In this document: positions 48,058 through 56,882 of the stretch, one piece after another
How positions within the stretch are numbered: position 1 is the stretch's first letter
Layout: the number at the start of each line of letters is the position of its first letter
Assembly: GCA_038562165.1 (NCBI GenBank)
Contig: JBCFAO010000014.1
Coordinates: forward strand, 14,064-78,063
Direction of reading: 5' to 3'
Source: WRMS01 sp038562165
GTDB taxonomy: Bacteria > Bacillota > Peptococcia > DRI-13 > UBA5745
Length of the DNA stretch: 64,000 nt
Made by a program: the position numbers and the translations under genes
Notes under the pieces: generated by a model
What the model saw: the letters and a program-made list of their open reading frames with translations, nothing else
Databases searched by the model: none
Told to the model about the DNA's origin: nothing

Positions 48058-49829
48058 TGGACGTCACCTCCTGCTTCGATGAGAGCATCGATCTGAGCCG
48101 TCATCTCTTCCATAATAAAGCCAAAGACTTTCTCATATTCGCTTTCGTCAACGTCTTTGGCCCGGCCGATTTTATCCCGGGCGGGAATGCTGAAGAGCTT
48201 GTTCATGTCGGCGCAGGCGTCTAAAGCAACCTTACCCTGGCGGTTATATTCCAGGATTAGACGGAGGAGAGCAAACTGCTTGCCGAAAGGAGTATAAGCG
48301 TCCGTGTCCACGAAAGCGTTTTGCTGCAGGAAGTCTTCCCGGATCATTCTGGCTGTTTCCATGGTGAGACGGTCCTGCGGTGATAAGGCGTCGATACCGA
48401 CTAAACGCACGATTTCATTGAGCTCGCTTTCCTGCTGCAGCAGCCGCATGGTCTCGCCCCGCTGGGTCATAAAGTCCTTATGGACGTTTTCGTTAAACCA
48501 GCCGGCCAGACGGTCTTCATACAGCGAATAGCTGTTCAGCCAGTTGATGGCGGGGAAATGGCGGGCATAGGCCAGGCTGGCGTCCAGGCCCCAGAAGACC
48601 TTAACGATACGCAAGGTAGCCTGGGAAACCGGTTCGGAGATATCGCCGCCGGGAGGTGAAACGGCGCCGATGGCGCTTAAAGCAGCCCGGCGGTCGTCGC
48701 TGCCCAGGCAGCGGACGTAACCGGCCCGTTCATAAAACTGAGCCAAACGGGAGGATAGGTAGGCGGGATAGCCTTCCTCACCGGGCATCTCTTCCAGACG
48801 GCCGGACATCTCGCGCAAGGCCTCGGCCCAACGGGAAGTGGAGTCGGCGATAACGGCTACGGAATAGCCCATATCCCGGAAGTATTCGGCGATGGTGATG
48901 CCTGTATAAACGGAAGCTTCACGGGCGGCCACCGGCATGTCGGAAGTATTGGCAATCAAAACAGTACGCTTCATCAGACTCTCGCCGGTACGGGGGTCTT
49001 TCAGCTCCGGGAATTCCCGCAGTACGTCGGTCATCTCATTGCCCCGCTCGCCGCAGCCGATATAAACCACGATTTCCACGTCGGACCATTTGGCCAGCTG
49101 ATGCTGAACCACGGTCTTGCCGGAGCCGAAGGGGCCGGGAACGGCGGCGGTGCCGCCTTTAGCGATGGGAAAAAGGGTGTCGATGACCCGCTGGCCCGTA
49201 TTCATGGGCACGTTGGGAGGCAGCTTTTCTTTATAAGGACGGCCTACCCGGACCGGCCATTTTTGCATCATGGTCAAAGGAGCTTCCGAGCCATCGGCCA
49301 AGGTCAAAATACCAACGGTATCTTTGACCGTAAACTCCCCTTCTTTAATCTCTTTGATGGTGCCGGCCATTTTGGGGGGAATCATAACTTTATGGCGTAT
49401 GATGCTGGTTTCCTGAACCTCGCCGATGATATCGCCGCCCACCACTTTGGTGCCGGGCTGCACTGTGGGTTCGAATTTCCACAGCTTGGTGTAGCTGATG
49501 GGAGGCACCTGGATGCCTCTGGTGATGCTGGAGCCGGCGATTGCCCGGATGGCTTCCAAAGGCCTCTGGATGCCGTCGTAAATGGTTTCAATCATACCGG
49601 GGCCTAATTCTACGGACAGAGGAGAACCGGTGGTGGCTACCACGTCGCCGGGGCCGATACCAGCAGTTTCTTCATATACCTGGATGGAGGCCTGATCGCC
49701 CCTCATCTCCAGGATTTCACCGATCAGCTTTTGGCTGCCCACCTGAACCACGTCAAACATATTGGCGTCTTTCAGGCCTGTGGCAGTAATCAGCGGACCG
49801 GCCACCTTTAGTATTTTGCCTGTTTGCAT
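48054..49829 (-). CDS. atpA: V-type ATPase catalytic subunit A
   Basis: 591 residues. The P-loop GPFGSGKTV lies near residue 232, the non-homologous V-type insert between ~110 and 200, and catalytic segments GCGERGNEMTDVLREFPEL and IADSTSRWAEALREMSGRLEEMPGEEGYPAYLSSRLA follow. The last third has the conserved C-terminal helical domain. ATG 49829 is chosen over an in-frame GTG at 49844, which lies inside the GGTGGG binding site. Confidence 0.96.
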   Translation of the reverse strand: MQTGKILKVAGPLITATGLKDANMFDVVQVGSQKLIGEILEMRGDQASIQVYEETAGIGPGDVVATTGSPLSVELGPGMIETIYDGIQRPLEAIRAIAGSSITRGIQVPPISYTKLWKFEPTVQPGTKVVGGDIIGEVQETSIIRHKVMIPPKMAGTIKEIKEGEFTVKDTVGILTLADGSEAPLTMMQKWPVRVGRPYKEKLPPNVPMNTGQRVIDTLFPIAKGGTAAVPGPFGSGKTVVQHQLAKWSDVEIVVYIGCGERGNEMTDVLREFPELKDPRTGESLMKRTVLIANTSDMPVAAREASVYTGITIAEYFRDMGYSVAVIADSTSRWAEALREMSGRLEEMPGEEGYPAYLSSRLAQFYERAGYVRCLGSDDRRAALSAIGAVSPPGGDISEPVSQATLRIVKVFWGLDASLAYARHFPAINWLNSYSLYEDRLAGWFNENVHKDFMTQRGETMRLLQQESELNEIVRLVGIDALSPQDRLTMETARMIREDFLQQNAFVDTDAYTPFGKQFALLRLILEYNRQGKVALDACADMNKLFSIPARDKIGRAKDVDESEYEKVFGFIMEEMTAQIDALIEAGGDVQ

Positions 49830-49844
49830 ATCGTTATCACCCAC

Positions 49845-50162
49845 CTATTCGTTCTTTAATATATTGGAGCCCACGGCTTTTTCCACAGCCTTGTTAACAT
49901 TTTCGATACCAATGCCCAAAGAGCCGGTTTTGCCGGGAATCAGGATGATGGCAGGCCGGACAGCGTTGGCGTAGCGGTCAATATCGCAGGGGATTTCTTG
50001 AGCCAACTGCTCCGTCAAATAAATCACGGCGCAATCTTCCGCAGCCAGGCGGTGAATTGCAGCCCTTGCTTCCTCGGCAGTGTCGGCAAAAACCGTCTCC
50101 AAACCTAAGGCTTTGAAACCGAGGGCACTGTCCCGGTCGCCGATAACAGCAATCTTATACAT
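49845..50162 (-). CDS. V-type ATPase subunit F
   Basis: 105 residues: MYKIAVIGDRDSALGFKALGLETVFADTAEEARAAIHRLA and AVIYLTEQLAQEI are the Rossmann-like fold of subunit F, the small rotor partner of D. IILIPGKTGSLGIGIENVNKAVEKAVGSNIL ends it. The start overlaps the subunit C stop by eight bases. Confidence 0.94.
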   Translation of the reverse strand: MYKIAVIGDRDSALGFKALGLETVFADTAEEARAAIHRLAAEDCAVIYLTEQLAQEIPCDIDRYANAVRPAIILIPGKTGSLGIGIENVNKAVEKAVGSNILKNE

Positions 50163-51168
50163 AAGTTTCCCTCAGCCTTTCCGTAATCATTTCCGGGGCC
50201 AGGCCTGCCAGCCGGCCGGTGATTACCGTCCGCACCGCCGTCAACTCCGCTTCCACCGCCGCCAGATAGCCGATGAGAGGCTCGGCGCCGAAAGCTACGT
50301 ATTTTGCGCTTTTCAAATAATTCAGCAGCACGTCGTCGCAGGCCAGGTCCACAGCGGATAAAGGAGCCTCCCCCCGAAGAGCCTGGGCGCCGGCTTGAGC
50401 AGCCGCAGCCAAAGGAGAAGTGTGATAAACATTTTCGATGATATCCGGCGTCACGTCTCCTAAAAGCCGGGAGACGGCAATATCGCCGCCGGGAATTAGA
50501 GCGTAGCGCAATACCTCCAGGCCCTTGCCCATCCGCCGCAAGCGTACGGTCAGCCGCAGATTGACGCTGTCAATCATCAGGGCCACGTAGTTGCGGAGGT
50601 AACGCAGACCTAGAGAATCAGCCATTTCCAGCATGTCGGCAAACATGGCCTTATCCAGAATCAGGTCTAAAAGCTGAGGATCCTGGGTCCGGGCCAAAAC
50701 ATCCCTGGCTTCTTCCACGCTTTGGGCCATGTTTTTGTTCATGGCGGCAAAGCTGTCTTCGGCCAGCATGGTTTTTAGCTGCCGGCAGGAAAGTCTTCCG
50801 GCGTCAATCAATAAAGCGTCGGCATTTTCACCGGTAGCCTCGCTTTTTAACAAGACTTTTAAATTATGATAATCATACTTAATCAGAAATACATCAGGCA
50901 GCCGCTTATCCGGCGCCAGGCTTCGTACCAAAGCAAAGGCTTCGCTGCGGCGGCTTGCCAAAACCTCCTCCACGGCTGCCATGGTAGGGCTGGCGATTGA
51001 CCGCCAGCCAGCCTCGTCCAGCAGCTTCAGGGCATCTTCCAGGGTTTTGGCCTCGCTCATGCGCTCCAGCTTATCCCGGGAGAGCAAGTTTTTTTCCATG
51101 CTTTTGATACGTGCGCTGGCATATAAATAATCGGTATCCTGTATCTTATGTTTCGCCAAGTTACGCAC
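50155..51168 (-). CDS. V-type ATPase subunit C (d-type)
   Basis: 337 residues of the C/AC39 family: YLYASARIKSMEKNLLSRDKLERM, a three-lobed helical arrangement, and RLTVRLRRMGKGLEVLRYALIPGGDI. It links the V1 shaft to the membrane ring. Overlaps subunit F and starts ~26 bp after subunit E. Confidence 0.93.
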   Translation of the reverse strand: MRNLAKHKIQDTDYLYASARIKSMEKNLLSRDKLERMSEAKTLEDALKLLDEAGWRSIASPTMAAVEEVLASRRSEAFALVRSLAPDKRLPDVFLIKYDYHNLKVLLKSEATGENADALLIDAGRLSCRQLKTMLAEDSFAAMNKNMAQSVEEARDVLARTQDPQLLDLILDKAMFADMLEMADSLGLRYLRNYVALMIDSVNLRLTVRLRRMGKGLEVLRYALIPGGDIAVSRLLGDVTPDIIENVYHTSPLAAAAQAGAQALRGEAPLSAVDLACDDVLLNYLKSAKYVAFGAEPLIGYLAAVEAELTAVRTVITGRLAGLAPEMITERLRETYV

Positions 51169-51194
51169 TTCCTTCCGCTTTGCGCAAACAGCGT

Positions 51195-51794
51195 TTACGC
51201 GAATAACGCTGCCGCCACCTCAAGAGCCAGATCCTCTTTTGACAGGCGCAGGATGGTGTCCAGGGTACAGTTTACTTCCACATCGCCGGATTTCAGCAAT
51301 AAACCGCCGATAAAGGGCCTTGTTTCTGAAGATAGGGTCAGGGCGGCTTTTTTGCCGGCTTTCTCCAAAAGCTGATTGGCGCCGGCCAGCACTTTCTGGC
51401 CCAGAGCTTCCCTGTCTTTTGCTGACAGGATAATCTCTTCGCTGCCGCTGGAGGCGGCCTTGGCGGCCAGCCCGGCTAAAAGAGCGGCGTATTCTTCTGC
51501 CGGCAGAGCCAGCAGTTTTTGCAACGCTTCATCAAAGGCCCGGGTCAGCATCTTTTGTTTGGTAGCTAAAAGCTGCTGCTTGGCCTCCTGATCGGCGGCA
51601 GAATCGGCCCGGCGGCGGATATCTTTTGCTTGTTCCTGGCCGGAGGCCAGGATTTTATCGCTTTCAGCCTTGGCTTGCACCGCGTATTTTTCCGCAATGG
51701 CTGCAGCTTCCGACTGGGCCTGGGCCAGAATGGATTCTATTTCCTTCCCGGCGTCCGCGGCGATTTTGCCGGCGATTTTATCGATTCCGTTCAT
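51195..51794 (-). CDS. V-type ATPase subunit E
   Basis: 199 residues: an N-terminal coiled coil (IAGKIAADAGKEIESILAQAQSEAAAIAEKYAVQAKAE) and a C-terminal globular domain (SSETRPFIGGLLLKSGDVEVNCTLDTILRLSKEDLALEVAAALF). With subunit H/G it forms the peripheral stalks. Confidence 0.93.
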   Translation of the reverse strand: MNGIDKIAGKIAADAGKEIESILAQAQSEAAAIAEKYAVQAKAESDKILASGQEQAKDIRRRADSAADQEAKQQLLATKQKMLTRAFDEALQKLLALPAEEYAALLAGLAAKAASSGSEEIILSAKDREALGQKVLAGANQLLEKAGKKAALTLSSETRPFIGGLLLKSGDVEVNCTLDTILRLSKEDLALEVAAALFA

Positions 51795-51840
51795 AGAACC
51801 ATCTCCCTTACGTATTGGTTGGACAGGCTGTGCTCCGGCA

Positions 51841-52338
51841 TTAAACCGTAATGCCCAGCCACATCAGGAAGGAGATCAGCAAAGCCAGAACCGCATAGGT
51901 CTCAACCAGGGCGGGATACATCATGGCTTTACCAAGTTCTTCGGGGCGTTTGGCGATGATGCCCATGCAAGCTGCGGAAGCGCGGCCTTGAGCGATACCG
52001 GAGGTTAAGCCGGCAATGCCGATGGGCAAAGCGGCAAAGAGAAACTGAAAGCCCTGAGCAGTTGTAAGTTCTACGGGGCTGCCACCGATGAGGCCGATTT
52101 TCAGGATGATCAAAAAGGCGATAATCATACCATAGATACCCTGGGTACCGGGGAGCGCCTGTAAGAGCAGAGTCTGACCAAATTTGCCGGGATCTTCCGT
52201 CAATACGCCGGCAGCGGCTTCACCGGCAATACCTACGCCTTTGGCAGAGCCGGTTCCGGCTAAACCCATAGCCAGAGCAGCACCTAAAATCGCTAAAGAG
52301 CGTCCATCAAATAAAGCAAGAATCCATTCCATAATCAT
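51841..52338 (-). CDS. V-type ATPase proteolipid subunit K, Na+-binding type
   Basis: 165 residues, four membrane helices (duplicated hairpin). The first hairpin contains ALPGTQGIYGMIIAFLIILKIG, with Thr, Gln and Tyr in the positions that bind Na+ in Enterococcus hirae NtpK; the second contains GIAQGR (Gln) and the ion-carrying Glu in PALVETYAVLALLISFL. All five Na+-ligand positions thus match the sodium-translocating type. The start ATG overlaps the subunit I stop (ATGA). Confidence 0.94.
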   Translation of the reverse strand: MIMEWILALFDGRSLAILGAALAMGLAGTGSAKGVGIAGEAAAGVLTEDPGKFGQTLLLQALPGTQGIYGMIIAFLIILKIGLIGGSPVELTTAQGFQFLFAALPIGIAGLTSGIAQGRASAACMGIIAKRPEELGKAMMYPALVETYAVLALLISFLMWLGITV

Positions 52339-54293
52339 TTACCCTCCTTAATAATTTCCACATATTTTGTCTTGTTGAATAATGGAGAAAAAGGCCGTCC
52401 GCCGGGTTCGTAAAACTTGCCGAAAAACTCGATATATTGCAGGCGGCTGGTGTGAACGTAAGTGCCTAAAATATTGATAGCCACATTGAAAATATGGCCC
52501 ACAATAAATACAAGGACAAATAGGAGCCAGCCTAATACCGAGGGACCTCCCAGGGTACCCATGGTATTCATAACCTGGGCAATAACGGCAGTTGCCAAGC
52601 TTAAAGCTAAAAGACGGGAATAAGATAAAATATCCGACAAGTAACCGGTGATGCCGTAAAGGCTGCCTAAGCCCCCGATAAGCTTACCGAAGAATCCCGC
52701 TTTGGCTCTGCCGGCAGTGCAGAGAACGCCTAAGGCGCCGACAGCCATCATGATTAGTCCGGCATTGAGGTCGAGCAGGCAAACAGGTACGCCGCCTAAA
52801 ATCAGCAGCCAAAAGCCCACATCAAAAACGGCGTCTAAGAACTGGCCTTGTTTGATCAGCTTGTAAGCGCTGAGGCACATACCCATACCGATCTGAATAA
52901 AGCCAAAAGCCAGGGATAAAATAAACAGGGTCATCGGGTCGGCCATGGGATCAAATAAGATAGGTTTGATAATGAACTCCCGGCCAAACATCTGACCGCT
53001 GACGGCTTTGACCGCATCGCCAAAAAATCCGCCGAAGAAAGCACCCCACATGATGGTGGAAAGGCCGCAGAGAAAGCCCAGCTGCATTAGGCGTTTCATG
53101 ACACTGCCTTCGGCAGGGCGGGTTTTTTTCAAAATCAGCCAGCTAATCAATGAAATAATTATGCCATATCCTATATCGCCCATCATCAGGCCAAAGAAGA
53201 TGAAAAAGAAAAAGGCCATAAAAGGGTTGGCATCCAGGCCGCTGTTGTAAGTAGGCAAAGCATAAAGCTCCGTTACCATACTAAAGGGGGTAACAAATTT
53301 ACTGTTGTACAAAAGCACCGGCGGTTCTTCATCTTTATCCGGAGCATCAAACTGGTAAGCGCAGCCCTGGTTTTCCAGAATCTTTGCTACCTCGTTTTCG
53401 GAAGCCTTAGGAACCCAGCCTTCGATAAAGAGGGTTTGCTTGGTGCCGGCTAAAGTGTTGATCAATTGCTCCCGGCGGTTTTCGATAGTCAGCTTATCGA
53501 TAGCCTGCTCAATGGGGGCAATTTGTCCGGCCAGGGCTTTGATCTTATCGATCAGCTCCCGGCGCTGGGCCGCTACCTCTTGAAGCTGGCAATCCAGCCG
53601 GCGGATGTTTTCTCCCGCAGTGCCCGCCAAGTCCTTGAAGCTGCTAAGGGAAAAGCCTTTGGCTTTTAAAACATCCATCACTTCGTCAAAAGAGCCGGCG
53701 TGGAGGAGCAAGAGGTAATAGTTTTGCTCCCGGTCGCTGCTAATAAGACGAAGATCGGCAGTGCCACCTGCGGCGGCGGCTTCTACTAATTCCCCGGGGC
53801 TAACGCCGGCTGCCGGCGAGACGCCAAAAAGAACCTTGTAGTATTTGCCGGAAGGATAGTCCAGTGGAACATCCAAGGCCTGCCAGGGCAAAAGGGAGGC
53901 CCGTTTTGCTGCCAGACGGCCTTCTTCACTGTAGCCGGTGGTGATCTGCCGTCCCAGCTCGTTGATCTTTTCGGCGGCAGCGCAGGCTTCCTTGACGATG
54001 TTTTCGTTTTGGAATTCCTGCTCCGTAATTTGGCGGCGGCTGGTGAGGAAACCGCTTTTGACGGCGGCGTACTTATCCAGGAGCTCCCGGGCAGCAGTCA
54101 AAAGGCTGAGGTAGCGGTCGGTCTCTGAATTTTCATTAAACTTCTCCAAAACTCCTGCCCATTCCTGATCCGCCAAATAGTCGGCTGAACTGCCGATTTC
54201 CACACAGCCCAACTTAGTCAACTCTTTTAGCAGGGGACGGCGGACATTTTGGGGGGCAATCACCCGCAATTTTGACATAGTAACAATAGTCAT
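52335..54293 (-). CDS. V-type ATPase subunit I (a-subunit)
   Basis: 652 residues: a cytoplasmic N-terminal half with coiled coils (MSKLRVIAPQNVRRPLLKELTKLGCVEIG...) and a C-terminal half with about seven membrane helices, including FFFFIFFGLMMGDIGYGIIISLI, and the YLSDILSYSRLLALSLATAVIAQVMN segment, where the essential Arg (SYSRLLAL) faces the proteolipid Glu. The frame is open to 54374, but the start at 54293 forms TGATG with the preceding stop. Confidence 0.95.
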   Translation of the reverse strand: MTIVTMSKLRVIAPQNVRRPLLKELTKLGCVEIGSSADYLADQEWAGVLEKFNENSETDRYLSLLTAARELLDKYAAVKSGFLTSRRQITEQEFQNENIVKEACAAAEKINELGRQITTGYSEEGRLAAKRASLLPWQALDVPLDYPSGKYYKVLFGVSPAAGVSPGELVEAAAAGGTADLRLISSDREQNYYLLLLHAGSFDEVMDVLKAKGFSLSSFKDLAGTAGENIRRLDCQLQEVAAQRRELIDKIKALAGQIAPIEQAIDKLTIENRREQLINTLAGTKQTLFIEGWVPKASENEVAKILENQGCAYQFDAPDKDEEPPVLLYNSKFVTPFSMVTELYALPTYNSGLDANPFMAFFFFIFFGLMMGDIGYGIIISLISWLILKKTRPAEGSVMKRLMQLGFLCGLSTIMWGAFFGGFFGDAVKAVSGQMFGREFIIKPILFDPMADPMTLFILSLAFGFIQIGMGMCLSAYKLIKQGQFLDAVFDVGFWLLILGGVPVCLLDLNAGLIMMAVGALGVLCTAGRAKAGFFGKLIGGLGSLYGITGYLSDILSYSRLLALSLATAVIAQVMNTMGTLGGPSVLGWLLFVLVFIVGHIFNVAINILGTYVHTSRLQYIEFFGKFYEPGGRPFSPLFNKTKYVEIIKEGK

Positions 54294-54607
54294 CAGCCGC
54301 TCACTACCCTTTCCACAATAATTGCTACCGCCTGATCCAGTCTGGCTGCCGCTTCTGTTTCCAGAGTACGGCAATTAGCCTGAATCTCTTGAGTGGCTTG
54401 GGCCAGCGCTGCTTTTCCCTGGGCTTCGGCCTCCTGACAGAAGCTGAGTACCTGGGCGTCTGCTGCATCTTTAGCCTTCTGCACCTCATCCTTACCGGCA
54501 GCTTCTGCTGCTGCGACGATCCGCTTGGCTTCCGCCAAAGCCTCAAGCCGCTGCTTTTCTGCATCAGATTCAGCTATCGCAATAACCTTAATTGCTTCCA
54601 GTGACAT
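54293..54607 (-). CDS. V-type ATPase peripheral-stalk subunit (H/G-like)
   Basis: 104 residues, one long coiled coil rich in Ala, Glu, Lys and Gln (MSLEAIKVIAIAESDAEKQRLEALAEAKRIVAAAEAAGKDEVQKAKDAA). First gene of the operon and partner of subunit E. ATG 54607 follows AGGTGAG; an upstream ATG at 54628 adds seven residues and has no good binding site. Confidence 0.88.
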   Translation of the reverse strand: MSLEAIKVIAIAESDAEKQRLEALAEAKRIVAAAEAAGKDEVQKAKDAADAQVLSFCQEAEAQGKAALAQATQEIQANCRTLETEAAARLDQAVAIIVERVVSG

Positions 54608-54640
54608 GTTCTCACCTGCCTTGTCCATGATTTTTTATTG

Positions 54641-54722
54641 ATAACGAGACATAGATACCGCCCACCGGGGCAGGTGGTGAATACCGTAAGCAGACGATGA
54701 ACAGATACCGATGCCTCGTTAG
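54641..54722 (-). ncRNA. Structured leader RNA of the V-ATPase operon, candidate Na+-responsive element
   Basis: On the minus strand, CUAACGAGGCAUCGGUAUC (5' arm, from 54722) pairs with GGUAUCUAUGUCUCGUUA (3' arm, ending near 54641). About 18 pairs form with one mismatch, and three of them are G-U pairs that exist only if the minus strand is the RNA; on the other strand they would be A-C mismatches. Inside the stem lies a smaller hairpin (CCACC...GGUGG). The element falls between the promoter (54778-54806) and the first V-ATPase start (54607). A Na+ riboswitch class (DUF1646 motif) is known upstream of sodium-pump and V-ATPase genes in Bacillota; identity here is a hypothesis I could not test. 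Confidence 0.5.
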
Positions 54723-54777
54723 AAACAGGGAATAAGACTTCACTCATTTTTTATGCTTGTGAAAACATTTACTTACT

Positions 54778-54806
54778 ATTATATTCTTTTCCCAGGGCGA
54801 ATACAA
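54778..54806 (-). promoter_or_regulatory. Sigma-A promoter of the V-ATPase operon
   Basis: On the minus strand TTGTAT (complement of 54801-54806) and TATAAT (complement of 54778-54783) are 17 bp apart. The transcript would start near 54771, leaving a ~165-nt leader with the stem structure. Confidence 0.75.
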
Positions 54807-54970
54807 GAGTTTTTCCTGTGTTTCTTAATAGTCTCTTAACGAGAATCAAAGTATAAGATAATCGTCAGGCTAAAATCAGGAAAAAACCAGGAAAAAATAG
54901 AGGAATAATTAAGCAAAAATAAATTGAAAATAATGGAAATTTAAACGTTGACAGATGAACTGAGGTTGTA

Positions 54971-55000
54971 TTAGACTGTTAAGCGTACTTATGTTATAAT
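54971..55000 (+). promoter_or_regulatory. Extended -10 promoter of murA
   Basis: TGTTATAAT (54992-55000) is an extended -10 element with a perfect TATAAT; TTAGAC (54971-54976) lies 18 bp upstream as a weak -35. A better TTGACA at 54948 is too far away. The transcript would have a ~220-nt leader before murA that I cannot explain. Confidence 0.65.
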
Positions 55001-55227
55001 ACCTCTATTATGCGTTAAAAGCACTAACTGAGGCTAGAAAATCCATAGCAGATATGTGTGGGGCCCTGTTTTATAAGGAAATTTGCCAATTGTTGGCGGG
55101 GCGGAAACCGGCGAAAGAAATTATGGCTTCGTTTAAAAATAATTTTTTTCGGTGAAACTAAAGTATATTTAAAAAGGATAGTTAAGCTATCGTATAGGCG
55201 ATATTATGGACATTTAGGAGGAACGGG

Positions 55228-56478
55228 ATGTCTGAGGATAAAATCATAATTGAAGGCGGACATCGTTTAAAAGGAAGCATTACGGTAAGCGGTGCGAAAA
55301 ACGCCGTTTTGCCAGTGATTACCGCTACATTACTAAGCTCCACGCCCTGCCGCATCATCGACGTGCCTAAGCTGGCCGATGTGGAAGTGATCAGCCAGGT
55401 TTTAGAAAGTCTGGGAGCCAAGGTCTCCTTTTTGGATAAGGATCTTTATGTTGACGCCTCGAATTTGTCCCGCTGCGAAGCCTCGGATGATATGGTGCGC
55501 AAAATGCGGGCTTCTATTTTAGTAATGGGCCCTTTGCTGGCCCGCACCGGCAAAGCCAAGGTTTCCATGCCCGGCGGCTGCGCTATCGGCACCCGGCCCA
55601 TCGACCTTCATTTAAAAGGCTTTGAAGCCATGGGGGCTACCATCAGAAAAGAGCACGGCTATGTGCTGGCGGAAACCGCCGGACTCAAAGGAGCCCGGAT
55701 TTATCTGGATTTTCCCAGCGTAGGAGCTACGGAAAACCTGATGATGGCGGCGGCTTTGGCTAAAGGCACCACGATATTGGAAAATACGGCGGAAGAGCCG
55801 GAAATTGTGGATCTGGCCAATTTTCTCAATGCCATGGGGGGCCGGGTCCGAGGGGCCGGTACCAAAATTATCAAGATTGAGGGCGTGCCGGAACTGACGG
55901 GTTGTGAGCATCAAGTGATCCCCGACAGGATTGAAGCCGGCAGCTATCTGATTGCTGCCGCCATTACCGGCGGCGACCTGATTGTGGAAAACGTGATTCC
56001 CGACCATTTAAAGCCGGTCATTGCCAAGCTGGAAGAGGTGGGCTGCTTTATCTATGAGGGAGAAAGCAGCCTCCAGATCAAGACCAAGGGGCCTTTGCAG
56101 GCGGTGGATATTAAGACGTTGCCCTATCCCGGCTTTCCCACGGATATGCAGGCGCAGTTTATGGCGCTGATGACCAAGGCCCAGGGGGCCAGCGTCATCA
56201 CGGAAACGGTATTTGAGAACCGCTTCATGCATGCCGAGGAGCTGCGCCGCATGGGGGCGGATATCCGGATCAACGGCCGCAGCGCCGTGGTGGAGGGACC
56301 CAGCCACCTGCAGGGAGCGGCGGTGAAGTCTACCGATTTGCGGGCCGGCATGGCTTTGGTGATTGCGGCCCTGGCGGCAGAGGGAACCACGGAGGTGGGC
56401 AATATCAGCCTGATCGACCGGGGCTACGACAACCTGGTGGAGAAATTGCAGCAGGTGGGAGCCAAGATACGGCGGTAA
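55228..56478 (+). CDS. murA: UDP-N-acetylglucosamine 1-carboxyvinyltransferase
   Basis: 416 residues; the first committed enzyme of peptidoglycan synthesis, transferring enolpyruvate from PEP to UDP-GlcNAc. Signature elements: IIIEGGHRLKGSITVSGAKNAVLPVI, KMRASILVMGPLLARTGKAKVSMPGGCAIGTRPIDLHLKG with the fosfomycin-reactive Cys (GGCAIG), FPSVGATENLMMAA, and DLRAGMALVIAALAAEGTTEV. AGGAGG is nine bases before the ATG. In many Bacillota spoIID follows murA directly; here 4.5 kb of other DNA intervenes. Confidence 0.97.
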   Translation: MSEDKIIIEGGHRLKGSITVSGAKNAVLPVITATLLSSTPCRIIDVPKLADVEVISQVLESLGAKVSFLDKDLYVDASNLSRCEASDDMVRKMRASILVMGPLLARTGKAKVSMPGGCAIGTRPIDLHLKGFEAMGATIRKEHGYVLAETAGLKGARIYLDFPSVGATENLMMAAALAKGTTILENTAEEPEIVDLANFLNAMGGRVRGAGTKIIKIEGVPELTGCEHQVIPDRIEAGSYLIAAAITGGDLIVENVIPDHLKPVIAKLEEVGCFIYEGESSLQIKTKGPLQAVDIKTLPYPGFPTDMQAQFMALMTKAQGASVITETVFENRFMHAEELRRMGADIRINGRSAVVEGPSHLQGAAVKSTDLRAGMALVIAALAAEGTTEVGNISLIDRGYDNLVEKLQQVGAKIRR

Positions 56479-56586
56479 ACGGCAATAAACAATAGAAAAT
56501 AAGATTGAAACGCACAGAGGGAAGAAAATTTCTACAACCGAAATGCAGTTGTTCGCAAAGGCATGTAGGTTCGAACCTCTTCCGAC

Positions 56587-56626
56587 AAAAAGCCTTGAAA
56601 CAAGCCAGTTTCAGGGCTTTTCTTAT
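56587..56626 (+). terminator. Intrinsic terminator downstream of murA
   Basis: AAAAGCC-T-TGAAAC (56588-56601), a six-base loop and GTTTCA-G-GGCTTTT (56608-56621) form a 14-pair stem with one G-T pair, followed by TCTTAT. Confidence 0.75.
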
Positions 56627-56654
56627 ATTGGTGTAATCGTCCTTGCAGTGCAGA

Positions 56655-56732
56655 AAATATCCGTATGTCTATGCTGACGGCATCTACCTTCGCCGCAACT
56701 GGGGCGGAGAATATGAGAACGTGGCTATCCTT
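56655..56732 (+). pseudogene. Fragment of an IS256-family (Mutator-type) transposase
   Basis: One frame reads KYPYVYADGIYLRRNWGGEY followed by ENVAIL, the highly conserved stretch of IS256 transposases around the first catalytic Asp (the D of ADGIYL). Similarity starts and stops abruptly, with unrelated sequence after the last Leu and a stop at 56787. Only ~26 codons of the ~400-codon gene remain, so it is a dead relic. Confidence 0.7.
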
Positions 56733-56882
56733 TCGATTAAAGGTGAAGCTGGTAGCCAAAATGCTCAAGGCTTGTACATATATTTTTGAAAATAAAATAA
56801 GGGCATGGTATAATTTTCATAATCGTGCTGCTGCGGGATCGCGGTGCGGTATTAAAATGAAGTTTGTGTAGGAGGAATAGAG

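Larger units (their letters stand above)
56479..56882. other. 404-bp interval with terminator and IS256 scrap, left edge of an insert
   Basis: After murA come a tRNA-tail-like sequence immediately upstream of a terminator (56587-56626), a fragment of IS256 transposase (56655-56732), and AT-rich sequence with the next gene's binding site AGGAGGAATAG. Confidence 0.6.

Noticed and set aside
56540..56588. Truncated tRNA or attachment-site remnant (GGTTCGAACCTCTTCCGACA just before a terminator)
   Set aside because: The T-loop sequence and its position before a terminator are suggestive, but the T-stem does not pair well and no other arm is found, so I do not call a tRNA. A tRNA scan and an att-site comparison in relatives would decide.
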